DNA from: an uncultured Eubacteriales bacterium
GTDB lineage: Bacteria > Bacillota > Clostridia > Oscillospirales > UBA644
Assembly: GCA_934481505.1 (NCBI GenBank)
Contig: CAKSPP010000088.1
Location: 1 to 6,153, forward strand
DNA length: 6,153 nucleotides
Direction: 5' to 3'
In this document: positions 4,326 to 6,153 of the stretch, one piece after another
Layout: each line of letters starts with the position of its first letter
Numbering within the stretch: the first letter of the stretch is position 1
Notes under the pieces: generated by a model
The model's database searches: none
Seen by the model: only the letters and a program-made list of their open reading frames with translations
Told to the model about the DNA's origin: nothing
Program-made: the position numbers and the translations under genes

Positions 4326-6153
4326 ACTATTCTTTTGAACTGCTTTTCCATTTCTCTTTTTGAAACGGAAAATTCAATCGGTCTGCCGTGAGGACAGCAT
4401 TTTAATGTATCTTTGTGTTTGAAATACTCGGATATCAACGCTTCCATTTCAACATCGGTGAGCGATTTCCCCGCTTTTATCGACATTTTGCAGGCGACAT
4501 CGTAAAGGAAAACATCGAAAAGCTCGGCATCGGCAAGTTTTTTCGAATCGGTTCTTACATTTGCGAAATTTTCGAGAAGCCCCTCGGCGTCGTTCGGATT
4601 CAGCATATCGGGAACTGCACGGATAAGTATGGTATTATTGCCGAAATCTTCCGTTTCAAAGCCGTATTCGGCAAGTCTTTCGGAATTTTCGCAGATATAC
4701 GCACAGTTTTCCGCGGAAGTCGAGAATACGATAGGTGTAAGCAATTTTTGAGAAGAAATATTCTTATTTTCTTTGAGTTTTTCAAAGTTCATTCTTTCGT
4801 GAAGGGCGTGTTTGTCGATAAAAACGACGCAGTCTCCTTTCTCGATTATGATAAACGACTTGAAACATTCGCCGATAATTCTGAAATCCGAAACTTCTTC
4901 GCTTAAAACAGTCTGCTCGGGTTTCTGTATCGTTTTTTCTTCGTGAACTTCCGTATCGAAATCTTCCGCCGAGACATTGATATTTGCCGCAATAACAACA
5001 GGTTTTTCCTCGACGGCTGGCAGAATAACGGGTTCGGGAGTTTCGATTTCATATTTTCCGAAAGAGACTTTTCCCTCGGGAGCAGAATCGCGTAAAACGG
5101 GAGCCTGCGACGGAGGCGGAGTCATAACCCAGTCTTCATAGACTATCGGTTCGGTTTTCTTTGTTAGATTTTCGCCTATTATTTTTTCTATCGCCTGTTT
5201 TCTTTCGGGAACGGGTGCTGTTACCGGCGTCGGAGTCGGTGAATGAATAATTGTCGGCTGCGGTTTTGATTCGGGAATTTTCTTTTCGGTAAATCCGAGC
5301 TGTTCCGAAACTCTGTCACCGTTCACAGCCTCGGCAACACCCTCCGAAACAAGACCGTAAACGGCTTTATCGTCGGAGAACTTGACTTCGAGTTTCCCGG
5401 GATGGACGTTTATATCGATATCACGCGGATCAAGCGTGATAAAAAGGAAACAGACGGGAAAACGCCCTACCATAATATAACTTTTATATGCGTTTTCAAG
5501 AGCATTCTGCAAAACACGGGAACGGATGTATCTTCCGTTTATAAAGAAATACTGTTTGTTTCTGTTTGCCTTGCTGAAAAACGGTTTTGAGCAATAGCCT
5601 TTAACCGAAATATCTCCCGATTTATAAGGAACGGAGCAGTTTACTTCAAGCATTGAGTTGCTGTATTCCCTGCCGCAGACAAGGTATATCGTTTCGGCAA
5701 GATCTCCGCTGCCTGTTGTATAGAATTTTTCGGCACCGTTTATCAAGTATCTGAATGCAATATTCGGGTGAGAAAGTGCAAGGCACTCCATAAGAGAAGT
5801 TACCGCACCCGCTTCGGCAGGCTCCGCACGAAGAAATTTATAGCGTGCGGGAGTGTTAAAAAAGAGGTTTGAAACGGAAATCGAAGTTCCGTCCTCATAA
5901 GAAGTTTCTTCGTTTGAGACAACTTTTCCGGCTTCAAGACGGACTTCCGTTGCAAAAATATCGTCTCTGCGTTTCGTTATAAGGGTAACTTCCGAAACTG
6001 CGGAAATCGCACACAACGCCTCGCCCCTGAACCCGAGAGTGCTTATAGAATAAAGATCGTCTTTTGTCGCTATTTTGCTTGTCGCGTGTTTAAGAAACGC
6101 AGCTACCGCGTCTTCGGACGACATTCCGATACCGTTATCGGAAACCTTTATTC
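4322..6153 (-). CDS. mutL: DNA mismatch repair protein MutL, endonuclease type (5' end outside window)
   Basis: MutL is the GHKL ATPase that couples MutS mismatch recognition to strand removal; in organisms without MutH it nicks DNA itself. The reading frame is open to the right edge, so the true start lies beyond it. About 609 residues are visible and roughly 50 are missing, compared with 627 in B. subtilis MutL. The first visible residues are IKVSDNGIGM, the ATP-binding DNGxG motif. Counting from the internal Met codon at 6124: STLGFRGEAL is at 28-37, FFNTPARYKFL at 88-98 and INVHPGKLEVKF at 238-249. A proline- and glutamate-rich linker runs from about 280 to 410. The C-terminal nuclease domain has DKHALHERMNFE (437-448; usually DQHA), ACK (544-546) and CPHGRP (577-582). 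QKLLTP (459-464) fits the beta-clamp-binding motif seen in B. subtilis MutL (QEMIVP). All expected metal ligands are present, so it is probably an active nuclease. Its stop overlaps the miaA start. Confidence 0.97.
   Translation of the reverse strand, partial: IKVSDNGIGMSSEDAVAAFLKHATSKIATKDDLYSISTLGFRGEALCAISAVSEVTLITKRRDDIFATEVRLEAGKVVSNEETSYEDGTSISVSNLFFNTPARYKFLRAEPAEAGAVTSLMECLALSHPNIAFRYLINGAEKFYTTGSGDLAETIYLVCGREYSNSMLEVNCSVPYKSGDISVKGYCSKPFFSKANRNKQYFFINGRYIRSRVLQNALENAYKSYIMVGRFPVCFLFITLDPRDIDINVHPGKLEVKFSDDKAVYGLVSEGVAEAVNGDRVSEQLGFTEKKIPESKPQPTIIHSPTPTPVTAPVPERKQAIEKIIGENLTKKTEPIVYEDWVMTPPPSQAPVLRDSAPEGKVSFGKYEIETPEPVILPAVEEKPVVIAANINVSAEDFDTEVHEEKTIQKPEQTVLSEEVSDFRIIGECFKSFIIIEKGDCVVFIDKHALHERMNFEKLKENKNISSQKLLTPIVFSTSAENCAYICENSERLAEYGFETEDFGNNTILIRAVPDMLNPNDAEGLLENFANVRTDSKKLADAELFDVFLYDVACKMSIKAGKSLTDVEMEALISEYFKHKDTLKCCPHGRPIEFSVSKREMEKQFKRIV

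Noticed and set aside
4149..4906. Plus-strand open frames opposite miaA and mutL (4149-4391, 4415-4906).
   Set aside because: They lie antisense to the conserved MiaA and MutL domains, have no recognisable motifs, and are explained by codon use on the coding strand.
6122..6124. The ATG at 6124 as the true mutL start.
   Set aside because: The frame stays open to the window edge and encodes IKVSDNGIG just upstream, an essential ATP-binding motif, so this Met is internal.

Overview
The window is a gapless run of seven genes, all read from the minus strand, so transcription goes from high to low coordinates. In that order they are mutL (start beyond the right edge), miaA, an HlyD-type membrane-fusion/adaptor-like gene, a yggS/ylmE-type PLP-binding gene, sepF, ylmH and divIVA (end beyond the left edge). 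All gene boundaries are tight: a 4-nt ATGA overlap, a gap of 35 or 5 nt depending on the start chosen, 10 nt, 15 nt, a short overlap, and 20 nt. No stretch over 300 bases lacks a gene. I see no RNA gene, mobile element, CRISPR array, long repeat or intrinsic terminator.

The gene content points to a monoderm Firmicute of the class Clostridia. SepF, YlmH and DivIVA form the classic Gram-positive division cluster next to a YggS/YlmE gene, and MutL is of the endonuclease type. Base composition is moderately AT-rich, and the DivIVA tip 'GGY' form resembles what I recall from Ruminococcaceae/Oscillospiraceae-like clostridia. The family-level placement is inference from memory and could be wrong.

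Right half (about 3400-6153): mutL and miaA are translationally coupled (mismatch repair, then tRNA A37 prenylation), an arrangement common across bacteria. Middle (2143-3396): a single-pass, envelope-anchored adaptor-like protein with no transporter partner in view, lying between the repair/tRNA pair and the division genes. Left half (1-2132): yggS-sepF-ylmH-divIVA. These supply PLP homeostasis, the FtsZ membrane anchor SepF, an S4-domain ribosome-associated RNA-binding protein, and the curvature-sensing pole/septum protein DivIVA. Compared with Bacillus subtilis (ylmD-ylmE-sepF-ylmG-ylmH-divIVA), ylmG is missing between sepF and ylmH, and the adaptor gene sits where ylmD would be.

This is mostly a conserved housekeeping region, and I do not see a clearly new multi-gene system. 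The points most worth a second look are the adaptor-like gene in the division cluster, a good extended -10 promoter candidate at its 5' end that also bears on which start codon is used, the loss of ylmG, and the changed membrane-binding loop of DivIVA.
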